Assembly (NCBI RefSeq): GCF_947500835.1
Contig: NZ_CANMTQ010000003.1
Coordinates: forward strand, 62,001-126,000
Source of the DNA: an uncultured Halomonas sp.
GTDB lineage: Bacteria > Pseudomonadota > Gammaproteobacteria > Pseudomonadales > Halomonadaceae
DNA: 64,000 nt
Direction: 5' to 3'
Every line of letters starts with the position of its first letter. Position 1 is the stretch's first letter. Under the pieces are notes generated by a model, which saw only the letters and a program-made list of their open reading frames with translations, was not told the DNA's origin and did not search any database. Made by a program: the position numbers and the translations under genes. This document shows positions 52,420-61,408 of the stretch, piece after piece.

Positions 52420-53794
52420 TGTCCTGTCCGGTGCCGCGTTTTCGGCGGTTTTGCTATCGACGATGGTCTTTCTTACAGTGCTGCTCATCATGGGCGTGGT
52501 GACCCATGGTTATATCCAACGTAGCGTGACCCAGGACATGCGCGAAGACCTTCACACGCGATGGGAGCTGCTTGCCGCGGATTATCGTGACGAAGGCACG
52601 ACACCTCTGGTAGCCCTGATCGAAAGCACAACGTTAGCCAGCGCGAAAAACAGGCAGGTCGTCGGTCTTTTCGCCCTGGATGGAACCCCCCTCGCCGGAA
52701 ACGTCAAGATGCCGCTGGATACGTCAGGATGGCAAGAAGCGCCGCTTCATGTGGCAGGGGGTACGCAACCAGACGACCATTCGGTTAGCTACCTCTATCG
52801 TAGCGCGCCTCTCGACGACATGACGCTTGTCGTCGGTGAAGCGATGGACCGTGTTGCCCTGATCCATCGCACGATGTTCCGCGCCTTGGCCATATCAGGT
52901 TTCATCGTGGTGCAGATAATGCTATGGGCTGGCTATATTTTCAGCCGCAAAAGCCTGCGCAAGCTGGAGCGCTTGGAGACGACATTGGCTCGGGTGTCGG
53001 ACGGAGATATGTCGGCGCGCATGGCGCTGTCATCGGACAACGATCAGATCGATCGGATTGCACGGCGCATGAATGCCCATCTCGATGCTCTTTCGCGGCT
53101 GATGGTGACGACCCGTACCACTGCAGCCGCCGTGGCCCACGACCTCAAGACGCCGCTGGCGCGTGCCTATCTCGGCCTCGGGCGTGTCCTGACGCGGGTC
53201 GAGGCAGGCGAGGACCCAAGCGCCGAGATTGAGGATACCCAGGCGGAACTCGAAGGAATGAACGGCATCTTCGACACCTTCCTGCGGTTGGTGCGCATCG
53301 AGGCGGGCGGGGACGGCGCGGGCTTTGTCGAGGTCGACCTGGCCGCGCTGCTGGATGACCTGGTGGAGACCTATCGGGTGGTGGCCGAGGAGAACGGACA
53401 GCGCTTGGTGTATGAGCGCCCGGACGATGAGCGGTTCGTCATCATCGGTGACGCGGCGATGCTGCGGCAGATGTACATCAACCTGCTGCAGAACGCCGTT
53501 ACCCATTGCAATGAAGGCGATGAGATTCGCCTGCGACTCGATCGCGAGGCAGCGCGTATTCTCCTGACCATAGCCGATACCGGGCCGGGCATCCCTGAGG
53601 CTGCTCGTAAAACCGTGTTCGAGCCATTCCATCGCCTTGATCCCAGCCGCAGCAAACCGGGCAGCGGGCTGGGAATGGCGCTGGTGAGGGCGATTGCGGA
53701 GCGGCACGAAGCGCGTATCACGCTATCGGACAACGCACCGGGTCTGCGGGTCGTCGTGGAGTTCGCCTTCGTAGAACAAGCCATCCATTCCTGA
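52406..53794 (+). CDS. sensor histidine kinase (system 2)
   Basis: A 462-residue kinase with membrane segments at about 12-32 and 158-178 and a periplasmic sensor of about 125 residues. A HAMP domain, H-box VAHDLKTPLARAYLGL, N-box NLLQNAVTHCNEGD, and G-boxes ADTGPGIP and GSGLGMALVRA follow. It pairs with the regulator before it. The patatin gene begins a few bases after its stop, so may share the transcript. Confidence 0.9.
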   Translation: MDRGNVLSGAAFSAVLLSTMVFLTVLLIMGVVTHGYIQRSVTQDMREDLHTRWELLAADYRDEGTTPLVALIESTTLASAKNRQVVGLFALDGTPLAGNVKMPLDTSGWQEAPLHVAGGTQPDDHSVSYLYRSAPLDDMTLVVGEAMDRVALIHRTMFRALAISGFIVVQIMLWAGYIFSRKSLRKLERLETTLARVSDGDMSARMALSSDNDQIDRIARRMNAHLDALSRLMVTTRTTAAAVAHDLKTPLARAYLGLGRVLTRVEAGEDPSAEIEDTQAELEGMNGIFDTFLRLVRIEAGGDGAGFVEVDLAALLDDLVETYRVVAEENGQRLVYERPDDERFVIIGDAAMLRQMYINLLQNAVTHCNEGDEIRLRLDREAARILLTIADTGPGIPEAARKTVFEPFHRLDPSRSKPGSGLGMALVRAIAERHEARITLSDNAPGLRVVVEFAFVEQAIHS

Positions 53795-53809
53795 GTGATC
53801 GACATCACC

Positions 53810-54922
53810 ATGCCCAAATCAACAGCTGCGGAGTGCAATATTCTCGTACTACAGGGTGGGGGAGCGCTGGGTGCCTATCAAGCTGGCGCTTACCAACAGC
53901 TCGCCAATCATGGGTATGAACCGCAATGGGTCGCGGGGATTTCGATCGGCGCCATCAATGCCGCCATCATCTGTGGCAACCCGCCCGAGCATCGGGTGGC
54001 GCGATTGCAGGCGTTTTGGAAGGGGTTGACATCCGGACTGACGTTGATGCCCTGGTTCAGCGGAGCAAAGTCGCGACAAGCGTTCAATGAGGTTGCCGCT
54101 GCCTGGGTCACGGTCTGGGGCGTGCCCGGTTTCTTTGCGCCTAAATTTCCCTTTATGAACTATCTGGCGGATGGTGGCATTCAGAGCCTGAGCTTCTACG
54201 ACACCCAACCGCTTTACAAGACGCTTGAGTCTCTCATCGATTTTGATTATCTCAACAGCAAAGGGCCACGGTTGAGCGTAGGCGCGGTGGATATCGAAAC
54301 CGGCAACTTCGCCTATTTTGACAGCGAGAAGCAGCGCATCACTTCTGAGCACGTCATGGCCAGCGGGGCGCTTCCGCCAGGCTTTCCTCCCATTACCATA
54401 GAAAGGCATGCGTATTGGGACGGCGGGCTGGTGTCGAACACGCCGCTGCAGTACGTGCTCGACACTGCCAGCGGCGATCCGGTATGCATCTTTCAAGTCG
54501 ATCTGTTTAACGCCAGGGGAAACCTTCCCCAGAACATGGCTGAGGTGACCCAGCGTGAAAAGGATATCCGCTATTCCAGCCGTACACGACTGACAACAGA
54601 CCGTTATGTGCAGTTGCATGACATACGTACTGCGGCGGAAAGATTATTCGCCAAGCTTCCCGACGAGTTGAAAAACGATCCCGATATGACATTGCTGCGC
54701 AACACGGGGCTCGGCTGTCCGGTGACACTGGTGCACCTGATCCATCGCAAAGTTGAATATGAAGGCCAATCGAGGGACTACGAGTTCTCACGTCTGTCGA
54801 TGAGGGAGCATTGGGCCTCGGGCCAGGTGGATGTTGACAAGACTCTGGCGCATGATGCCTGGAAACAGCGTGTCGTGGCTCATGATGGCCTGCAGGTCTT
54901 CGATCTGGGGATGCAGGAATGA
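53810..54922 (+). CDS. patatin-like phospholipase
   Basis: A 370-residue protein with the patatin oxyanion motif QGGGALGAYQAGAY, the nucleophile motif GISIGAIN and the catalytic Asp motif YWDGGLVSN. The C-terminal part is of the DUF3734 type. It hydrolyses acyl esters of lipids. The ATG at 53810 is used, though a GTG at 53795 directly after the kinase stop is possible. It has no signal peptide, so it is likely cytoplasmic or secreted by another route. Confidence 0.85.
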   Translation: MPKSTAAECNILVLQGGGALGAYQAGAYQQLANHGYEPQWVAGISIGAINAAIICGNPPEHRVARLQAFWKGLTSGLTLMPWFSGAKSRQAFNEVAAAWVTVWGVPGFFAPKFPFMNYLADGGIQSLSFYDTQPLYKTLESLIDFDYLNSKGPRLSVGAVDIETGNFAYFDSEKQRITSEHVMASGALPPGFPPITIERHAYWDGGLVSNTPLQYVLDTASGDPVCIFQVDLFNARGNLPQNMAEVTQREKDIRYSSRTRLTTDRYVQLHDIRTAAERLFAKLPDELKNDPDMTLLRNTGLGCPVTLVHLIHRKVEYEGQSRDYEFSRLSMREHWASGQVDVDKTLAHDAWKQRVVAHDGLQVFDLGMQE

Positions 54923-55278
54923 TGGACAAGCGAGCGGTCGGCACACACAAGCACAGGGCGCTCTGTTATGTCTGCCAGCGCCAGTTCGCGCCGAGTTTCC
55001 TGCGGCCTTGGATCTCCGTGCGACCCGGCGTGTCGGAGCTGCTCACCCAGGAGCGTGGCGAGCTGGGCGAACTGGATTGGCAGGTGATCGAAAGCCTGGG
55101 CAGCGGTCAACCGATCTCGCAACCCCCGGAGGACATGCTGGAAGGCAAGGTGACCTTCGGCGAACGCATGGCCGATTGCGTCGCGCAGTTCGGCGACTAC
55201 TGGACTTTCGTACTGACGTTTACTTTTGCGCTTTTTTTGTATGGCCAAACAAGCGGTTCATTCTTTCCAAGGCAATGA
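54919..55278 (+). pseudogene. DUF1003-type membrane protein with internal deletion and lost C-terminus
   Basis: The frame encodes CYVCQRQFAPSFLRPWISVR, then SELLTQERGELGELDWQVIE and TFGERMADCVAQFGDYWTF, as in DUF1003 proteins. About 30 residues normally present between SELL and the ERGELGELD segment are missing. After one membrane segment the frame ends early, while DUF1003 proteins have two helices and a conserved FILLN end. It overlaps the patatin stop by 4 bases. Confidence 0.6.
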
Positions 55279-55490
55279 CGCCAGGATTCAGGTGATTCAT
55301 CTCGCGGATCGGCAGCAATACCTGAAAGAAGAGCTGCTCCAGCTGGGGGAGAAAACGCCATCGAAACGTGGCCGGGATATCGTGATTGGGGATAGGTCTC
55401 TGCGGCTAGGTATTGAAAGGCCACTGAATCATTGCTGCCATGTTAGACGTGTACAGGTCGCAACTACTGGGGCTCGAATGATATAGGCCG

Positions 55491-56861
55491 CTACGTGCAC
55501 TTGCCCTGCGATAGGCAATTAGAAGGAAATAGGAGAACGACGCGTAGCCCAGTGGATGAGCGTATTGCATCGGTTAGTGTGACGCTGCCTCCATTCCGAG
55601 CCATGATAGTTCTGACAATGGAAAGCCCCAGCCCAGAGCCGGGTACATCATGCTCCTGTCGGCGATAGAAAGGCTGAAAGACACATTCACGCTCCCTTAT
55701 CGGGATACCTGGTCCATCGTCCTCCACTTCGAGCATGACCCCATCCGCTGTCTGGCTGATCGCTAGATCAATGCGTCCACCGCTTGGTGTATGGTGGATG
55801 GCGTTGCTGACCAAGTTGTTGATCATGGTGATCAGATCCATCTCGCTGGCCAGGATCTTGACATCCGTGTCGGTTTCCACGCCAATATCAATCTGCTTTT
55901 CTTCCGCCAGCGGCAGCAAGTCCCCCAATACACGACGAAATACCTGCTGTACAGATATCAATGTTGTCGGCGGCTGGACTATCGCTTGAGCACGGGCAAG
56001 CATCAGCAATTGGTTGAGCAATACTCGGTGACGCTCGATGCTGCGTCGAAGTGACGTGAGGCGATCTCTTGCCACGCCAGACATGTCCGTGTTGCCTAAT
56101 CGCTCCGCCTGTAGTGATAGCGCCGTCAGGGGAGTCCGTAACTCGTGAGCCGCGTCGGCGACAAAGCGGCGCTGCATAGCCATCGATTCTTCCACGCGAG
56201 TCAGCAAGCGATTGATAGAGGTCACGAACGGACGAATCTCTCCAGGCAGATCATGACGCAATATAGGTTGCAGGTCCTGATCGCTGCGTTGTTCGATGTC
56301 TGCTGAAACCGTGGTGACCGGAGAGAACATCTTTTTTATCAGATTGGCCACTACCCATAGCAGGATTGGAATGAGAAACAGAAGCGGCACTAACGCCCCG
56401 AAAGCACTATTGAGCGCAATTTCGTTACGCATGGCGGTCGATTGGGCAATGGCAAGTAGCTGATCGTCGCCTAGCGCCTTCACGAAAATGCGATAAGGCT
56501 CACCTACTAGGTTAAGTGTCTGCATGCCTGTAGACAACGTAGTGGGAAAGCCAGGCCCCAAGATCGCAGCATCGCCCGTATCGGCTGTTCGAGATGAAAG
56601 AAGTCGCACCACCAATCGGGTCTCGGCATCGCTACCGGGTAGTCGCCCCTGATCGTTGGTCTGGGGAATGGGCAAGTGATCCCGATCGAATAGCGCAGCA
56701 GTCTGACGCAAGGCATCGTCCTGTAACTCGTTGGCTTCATTGAAGGCGACGAGAAAGGTAAACAGACCGGCCACCAATCCGACGCCAAGAATGACCAGCG
56801 ATAGCCATAAGGAAAGCCGAAACTGGAGTGTTTGCGTTACTTGCCCCTTGGGACCATCCAT
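55491..56861 (-). CDS. sensor histidine kinase (system 3)
   Basis: A 456-residue kinase with two membrane segments (about 15-37 and 155-175) and a periplasmic sensor of about 115 residues. HAMP, H-box DAAHELRTPLTALSL, N-box NNLVSNAIHHTPSGG, and G-boxes DDGPGIPIRE and GSGLGLSIVRT follow. It overlaps the regulator by 25 bases. The layout is that of QseC/PmrB kinases. Confidence 0.9.
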   Translation of the reverse strand: MDGPKGQVTQTLQFRLSLWLSLVILGVGLVAGLFTFLVAFNEANELQDDALRQTAALFDRDHLPIPQTNDQGRLPGSDAETRLVVRLLSSRTADTGDAAILGPGFPTTLSTGMQTLNLVGEPYRIFVKALGDDQLLAIAQSTAMRNEIALNSAFGALVPLLFLIPILLWVVANLIKKMFSPVTTVSADIEQRSDQDLQPILRHDLPGEIRPFVTSINRLLTRVEESMAMQRRFVADAAHELRTPLTALSLQAERLGNTDMSGVARDRLTSLRRSIERHRVLLNQLLMLARAQAIVQPPTTLISVQQVFRRVLGDLLPLAEEKQIDIGVETDTDVKILASEMDLITMINNLVSNAIHHTPSGGRIDLAISQTADGVMLEVEDDGPGIPIRERECVFQPFYRRQEHDVPGSGLGLSIVRTIMARNGGSVTLTDAIRSSTGLRVVLLFPSNCLSQGKCT

Positions 56862-57502
56862 CCGACACCTCTGATGTTTTTGATGCTGTCGTTGCCGAGT
56901 TTCTTGCGCAGTGAGTGGATCAGATATTCGACGACATTGCTTTCGACTTCTTCTCCCCAGCCATAGATGCTGTCTTCTAGTTGGGCACGCGACAGGATGG
57001 TTCCTGGGCGCACCATCAGTGCTTCGAGCAACGCGAATTCGCGTTTGGACAAGCGTAGGACGAGTTCATGCTGATCACTGACCTGGTGCGTTGCTGGATC
57101 AAGCCAAAGGATGCTGTTGCTGAGGACTGGCGCGGCGGTTCCCCCCTTTCTGCGCATCACGGCCCGCATGCGCGCGAATAGTTCTTTCATCTCGAACGGT
57201 TTCGATAGATAGTCGTCGGCGCCGTCATCGAGTCCGCGAACACGGTCTTCGACCGCGTCCCGGGCAGTGATGATCAAAATGGGTACTGGCTTGCCGCTTG
57301 ACCGGATATCCGTCAGCACCTTCAGGCCATCCCTGCCAGGCAAGCCTAGATCCAGCAAGATGATGTCATAATGTTGCAGTTCTATCGTGCTGATGGCGGA
57401 CTGACCATTCTTTACCCAGTCGACGGCATAGCAGGCATCCTTTAGCGAGTCCTCGATTGCCTGGCCGACCATGGAGTCGTCTTCTACCAGTAGTACCCGC
57501 AT
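56837..57502 (-). CDS. OmpR/PmrA-family response regulator (system 3)
   Basis: A 221-residue regulator starting MRVLLVEDDSMVGQAIEDSL, with phospho-acceptor in IILLDLGLPGRDGL, and a winged-helix output domain ending IKNIRGVGWMVPRGK. It closely follows the COG4705 gene (47 bases) and probably shares a transcript. Of the three regulators it looks most like PmrA/QseB, so it is the best candidate to bind the CTTAA boxes. Confidence 0.9.
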   Translation of the reverse strand: MRVLLVEDDSMVGQAIEDSLKDACYAVDWVKNGQSAISTIELQHYDIILLDLGLPGRDGLKVLTDIRSSGKPVPILIITARDAVEDRVRGLDDGADDYLSKPFEMKELFARMRAVMRRKGGTAAPVLSNSILWLDPATHQVSDQHELVLRLSKREFALLEALMVRPGTILSRAQLEDSIYGWGEEVESNVVEYLIHSLRKKLGNDSIKNIRGVGWMVPRGK

Positions 57503-57549
57503 GCCGTCTTTTCCTCTCGCACTACCGCGTTTATAAAATCAATCCAGGT

Positions 57550-58326
57550 TTATTTCTTGAGGAGCAGATGTTTTTTCGGTGCGGTGATGTAGAAAACCAA
57601 GCCAATGATCGTTGCCAGGAAGACCAAGCTTGTATCGGTAGCGCCTAAACCCAAACCGCCATTGCTGATGGGCTGGGACAGGAAGTCGCCAAAAGATGCA
57701 CCGAACGGACGAGTCAGTACATAAGCGATCCAGAAACAGGCGATAGCATTGGCCTTGAAAATGAAATACGCGAGTGCTGTCAACGCGATCAAGGCACCAA
57801 AAAGCAATCCGGAGTTGGCAAAACCGAGCCCAACGCCTTCTGCCGCCAAGTCGCCGGCAGCCGTTCCCAGCGCAAAGGTGAACAGTATCGCTATCCAGTA
57901 AAAGGTTTCCCGCTTAGTGGTATAGATGGTGTGGATCGAAAGTGTCTTCTCTTGAGCGTACCAGGCCATGAAGGTGATCAGTAGCGCTGCACTGAAGAAG
58001 GCCGTCGAAACTTCCAAAGGAACGCCCATGCTATCGGTCAAGTAATCGGTAATCAGCGTGCCGAAGATGCTGGTAAGAACCACGGTGGTCCAATATTTCC
58101 ACGGTATATACTGCTTTTCATGCATCTGGAGAAACAGGGCAGCGATGAGTAGTAAGCCCGTGAGCGCCGAGGTACCGACCAAGCCAAAGCCGAGATTGAA
58201 GTTCAGGAAGTCTGCTGTCGTCTCTCCTACGGTTGTCGACATCATCTTGATGATCCAGAAGATCAACGTGGCTTCCGGTACCTTGTTTAGCATGCTCTCT
58301 TTTGTCAAAGCGGATGATGTTTCCAT
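57550..58326 (-). CDS. COG4705-family membrane protein (copy 2)
   Basis: A 258-residue membrane protein, paralogue of 48952-49710, with the same repeated motif: TTVGETTADFLN, SIFGTLITDYL, ALGTAAGDLAAEG and RPFGASFGDFLSQP. It heads an operon with a PmrA-like regulator and kinase, so may sense or answer the same signal. The activity is unknown. Confidence 0.82.
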   Translation of the reverse strand: METSSALTKESMLNKVPEATLIFWIIKMMSTTVGETTADFLNFNLGFGLVGTSALTGLLLIAALFLQMHEKQYIPWKYWTTVVLTSIFGTLITDYLTDSMGVPLEVSTAFFSAALLITFMAWYAQEKTLSIHTIYTTKRETFYWIAILFTFALGTAAGDLAAEGVGLGFANSGLLFGALIALTALAYFIFKANAIACFWIAYVLTRPFGASFGDFLSQPISNGGLGLGATDTSLVFLATIIGLVFYITAPKKHLLLKK

Positions 58327-58449
58327 TGCTATTTTCTCACGTGATATTGTCGAATTGGCTAGGATGGAAGAGGCAAATCACAAACGTCTTCAGGATCTGA
58401 TTTACGCAAAATGGGCCACCCATGTGCTGGGTGACCCGCAATGAGATCA

Positions 58450-58782
58450 TCAATCCCTTTCATCGTCCTCGTCGTCATGGTCCGCCTTGTCCTTCTCCGA
58501 GGAAAGCACTGAGCCATCCTGAGCATCGACCTTCACGTCGAAGACTTTTTTGCCATCGACAATCTCGATGTCATACACCCAACCCTCTTTACTGCCTTCA
58601 TATTCAGCCCGGGACGCAGTGCCCGGTGTATGCTGTATAGCGGTGTTTACCGCCTGTGTTAATGAAACCTTGGCCTGAGTGACGGAAAGGGCGTCATTGC
58701 CTTTTTCTCCAGCAGCATAGGCTGTGGTGCCCAGGGTGGTTAATGCGATAGCCAGAACGGCTATTTTGCTTGGGTTTCTCAT
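58450..58782 (-). CDS. exported PepSY-domain protein (copy 2)
   Basis: A 110-residue protein starting MRNPSKIAVLAIALTTLGTT, with a signal peptide to about AYAA, a PepSY domain (SLTQAVNTAIQHTPGTASRA, later WVYDIEIVDGKKVFDVKVDA) and an acidic tail ending DHDDEDDERD. The ATG at 58782 follows GGAGAGAAACC. A CTTAG-N6-CTTAG repeat lies upstream. It probably lies in the periplasm; the role is unknown. Confidence 0.85.
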   Translation of the reverse strand: MRNPSKIAVLAIALTTLGTTAYAAGEKGNDALSVTQAKVSLTQAVNTAIQHTPGTASRAEYEGSKEGWVYDIEIVDGKKVFDVKVDAQDGSVLSSEKDKADHDDEDDERD

Positions 58783-58843
58783 GGTTTCTCTCCAATGATA
58801 AGCACGCAGGTGTTTGCGTATTGGAGAGTGTACGAAGGCAAAC

Positions 58844-58859
58844 TTAGTCAAGCCTTAGG
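58844..58859 (-). promoter_or_regulatory. PmrA/QseB-like direct repeat upstream of PepSY copy 2
   Basis: CTTAG-TCAAGC-CTTAG, identical half-sites with an 11-base period, about 62 bases before the PepSY start codon. It varies from the CTTAA form in one base per half-site. Confidence 0.5.
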
Positions 58860-58895
58860 TCGTATAAAATGAGGTAATAGTGTGCCTGTCGCCCG

Positions 58896-60944
58896 CTATT
58901 CCGATGATGGCCAGGCTAGGATAAGACGATCGTTTCCTTGGTTTGTGTCGCTGCCGGTTGGTGCGATCATGACATGCTTGCCAAGGTCTTCCGCCAGTGT
59001 CCTGATAGCATGGGCAACCGACAAGGTGCGCTCCATGGGTATCCATCTGAGAAGATGATAGCGGCGCTGCTTCACCAGGGAACCTAGCCAGAGCGATAGA
59101 GTCGTCGTTGAATCCTTTACGCTAAAGGAGGTGGGCCAGACCTGCAGGACCAGCCGCGCCGCGGGCTCCCCGGCGATGGCATGCGTGAACCGCGATGCCG
59201 AAGGGTGGCCGTTGTTGAGCCGGGGCAAGACCGGCAAGCCCTTGATAGTGTCTGCGCCACTCAGCCATGGCAGGGTATTGCTGAGGTTCCAAGGGGGGCT
59301 GGGTTGCCAGCCGCGATCGGTAAGTGTTTGCTTTAACGCCATCAAGGAGCCAGCCCACTGCAGTGTCATCGGCTCCTCGCTTTCGCCCCCCAGGTCGATG
59401 CGCCTGGTGGGTAGCCGACGGTAGGCATAGTCTTGCCAGTCCGACATGGATAGCAGTTGCTGCTGGGGCTGCGGCGTATAGCGTACCTTATCGGCGGCGA
59501 ATTGATGGTACATGTGATAAGGCCAGACACAGGCCAGCGTGAGTACGGCAACCGCCGCGAGCCCTTTCAGGTTCAGCGAACAAGGCCGGTGGCGTGTGTA
59601 GCTCACCGACAGTAGCGTGACCCAGATCATGGCCACGGCGGCGCCAGCTACGACATCGGCCAGCCAGTGAGCGCCCAGATAAAGGCGTGAGAAGGCAATC
59701 ATCATGATGATCAAAGCGATGCTGGAAAGCACCCACACACGACCTCGAGCACGTAGTTGCCGTGTGATGAGAAAGCCCAGGAAGCCATAGAGCACGGCAT
59801 TGATAGTAGCGTGGCCGCTGGGAAACGAGAAAGCATCCCAGCCGCTGTACAAATCCGTGGGGCGAGGCCAGTGAACGGCTCGCTTGATTAGTGGGGTAAA
59901 GAGTGCTGCACCGCCGATTGCCGCGACCCAGTAGCCCGCGGCCTGCCAGGCGTGTTGCCAAAGTAGCCAGCCCAGCACCGCCACGGTAAGCGTGGCCACA
60001 ACGAAACTGTCACCCAGCTCGGTCATGGCCAGCATCAGGTGGTCACCCCAGGCGGTGCGCAGGCTCTGCAGGAAATGAAACACCGCTTGGTTTGCCTGAA
60101 CCAGCGGGTCGCCGGTGAGCAGGTCTTCGAGGATACCCAAAAATAGCCATAGGGCGGCCATCAGGATGACGGCACCCAGCAGGAGGACGCGTGTCTCGGA
60201 ACGCCCCGGTTGTAGCAAGTCGCGGATCAGGCGTTTAGGCCTGCTATGCCCCGCGGCACTCCAGAGAAGCAGCCTGCGCTGAAGCGCTATTAGCCAGCGC
60301 AGACCAACGCCGAGAATGACCCGGCGCGTCAGCCACACTATGGCCCAAGCCAACAGTGCAATCAGCGCCAGGAACAGGGCCAGTCGACCTGCGACCGCTG
60401 ACACGAGATGCAGTGAAGCGCCAAGCGCTACTCCGGCAATGACATGACTCGGTGCCCAGACCGAGGCCGAGGCGATATTGAACGCATAGAAGCGCGTCGG
60501 TGCCATGTCGGACATGCCGGCCACCAGGGGAACGAAGGCACGCGGCCCTTGGATGAAACGGGCGAGGAAAACGCTCTTGCCTCCATGGCGGCGAAAAAAG
60601 CGTTCGGCTTGGGCAATGAGCCGGGGATAACGCCGCAGTGGCCATAGTGTGACCAGGCCATGCTCGAAGCGTCGTCCCATCCAGAACGAGATCCCGTCCC
60701 CGGCCACGGCGCCCAAGAAAGCGGCCATTATCAAAGGCCATAGGTTGAGTGCTCCGGAGGGTACCAGGGCACTGATAGCCACGATCAGCACCGATCCCGG
60801 CGCGATGATGCCGACCACCGGTATGGCTTCGGCCAGGGCGACGAGCCCGACCAGGGTATACGCCAGAAGCCAGTGCTGGGCCGAGAGGGTGGTGAGTGTC
60901 GAGACGAGCTGATCGATCAATGTTGTGGCTCTCGATGGTGGCAA
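58896..60944 (-). CDS. fused DedA - PAP2 phosphatase - LssY_C membrane protein
   Basis: A 682-residue fusion. Residues about 1-220 are a DedA (SNARE-associated) domain with GIIAPGSVLIVAIS, ARFIQGPRAFVPLVAG and a membrane-associated helix. Residues about 240-450 are PAP2 (KRAVHWPRP, FPSGHATI, RLYLGAHWLADV). The last 200 form an LssY_C-type domain. It probably recycles or dephosphorylates undecaprenyl or other lipid phosphates. No ATG is available: only TTG at 60944, directly after an in-frame TAG, or TTG at 60920. Confidence 0.87.
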   Translation of the reverse strand: MPPSRATTLIDQLVSTLTTLSAQHWLLAYTLVGLVALAEAIPVVGIIAPGSVLIVAISALVPSGALNLWPLIMAAFLGAVAGDGISFWMGRRFEHGLVTLWPLRRYPRLIAQAERFFRRHGGKSVFLARFIQGPRAFVPLVAGMSDMAPTRFYAFNIASASVWAPSHVIAGVALGASLHLVSAVAGRLALFLALIALLAWAIVWLTRRVILGVGLRWLIALQRRLLLWSAAGHSRPKRLIRDLLQPGRSETRVLLLGAVILMAALWLFLGILEDLLTGDPLVQANQAVFHFLQSLRTAWGDHLMLAMTELGDSFVVATLTVAVLGWLLWQHAWQAAGYWVAAIGGAALFTPLIKRAVHWPRPTDLYSGWDAFSFPSGHATINAVLYGFLGFLITRQLRARGRVWVLSSIALIIMMIAFSRLYLGAHWLADVVAGAAVAMIWVTLLSVSYTRHRPCSLNLKGLAAVAVLTLACVWPYHMYHQFAADKVRYTPQPQQQLLSMSDWQDYAYRRLPTRRIDLGGESEEPMTLQWAGSLMALKQTLTDRGWQPSPPWNLSNTLPWLSGADTIKGLPVLPRLNNGHPSASRFTHAIAGEPAARLVLQVWPTSFSVKDSTTTLSLWLGSLVKQRRYHLLRWIPMERTLSVAHAIRTLAEDLGKHVMIAPTGSDTNQGNDRLILAWPSSE

Positions 60945-61038
60945 CTAGGTCTCTAGGCATCAAACGTTATTGCACTCACGACACACTTTTACCCCTGTAA
61001 AGGGCAGGATAATGTTCGCTGCGCGCAATAACTGCAGA

Positions 61039-61221
61039 TCACCAAGATGTTTGAAGTATTCCAATAAAAGGGATCGTAGCGAGTAAGGCCAATACGAATA
61101 ATGGCATCGGGCTTCTGTGTGGTCGATAAGTAAGAACGAGTGAGCAGGCTTCGTAAATCAGCAGTAGGGTTCTAAGCGACATGGTTAGCGTCATCCATTG
61201 GCGGACTGATGGGTTATGCAC
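61039..61221 (-). CDS. possible small membrane protein
   Basis: A 60-residue frame with two hydrophobic stretches (about 16-30 and 39-55). A PmrA-like box (61252-61267) lies about 30-45 bases upstream, just as before the small membrane protein at 30639. No good ribosome binding site is seen, and I know no family. It could be the 5'-shortened remnant of a longer protein. Confidence 0.4.
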   Translation of the reverse strand: MHNPSVRQWMTLTMSLRTLLLIYEACSLVLTYRPHRSPMPLFVLALLATIPFIGILQTSW

Positions 61222-61251
61222 CCTGAATAGATACTAGTATCGCCCGATCAT

Positions 61252-61267
61252 CTTAATGCTTTCTTAC
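61252..61267 (-). promoter_or_regulatory. PmrA/QseB-like direct repeat
   Basis: CTTAA-TGCTTT-CTTAC with an 11-base period on the + strand, the same half-sites as the box at 30974-30989. It lies just upstream of the small 61039-61221 frame. Confidence 0.45.
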
Positions 61268-61408
61268 GCACCTTCCTTTTTTGGATAACCAAATTAATAG
61301 CGTTCACTCTTCCACCTTGTCTGTATTCAGCGTGGTGGGCGCTACATTTAGCGGCGCCGCCTCCTCGTCGCCACTGCAACGCGTGACGGCGCTCCCCGGG
61401 ATCAGCCA

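Noticed and set aside
55226..55486. + strand frame after the DUF1003 remnant
   Set aside because: No start context and no family; the opposite strand is equally open.
58058..58444. + strand frame overlapping the COG4705 gene, with a protein-like end (LQDLIYAKWATHVLGDPQ)
   Set aside because: Most of it is the antisense of the COG4705 gene. The last 27 codons may be a remnant, but nothing supports a start or family.
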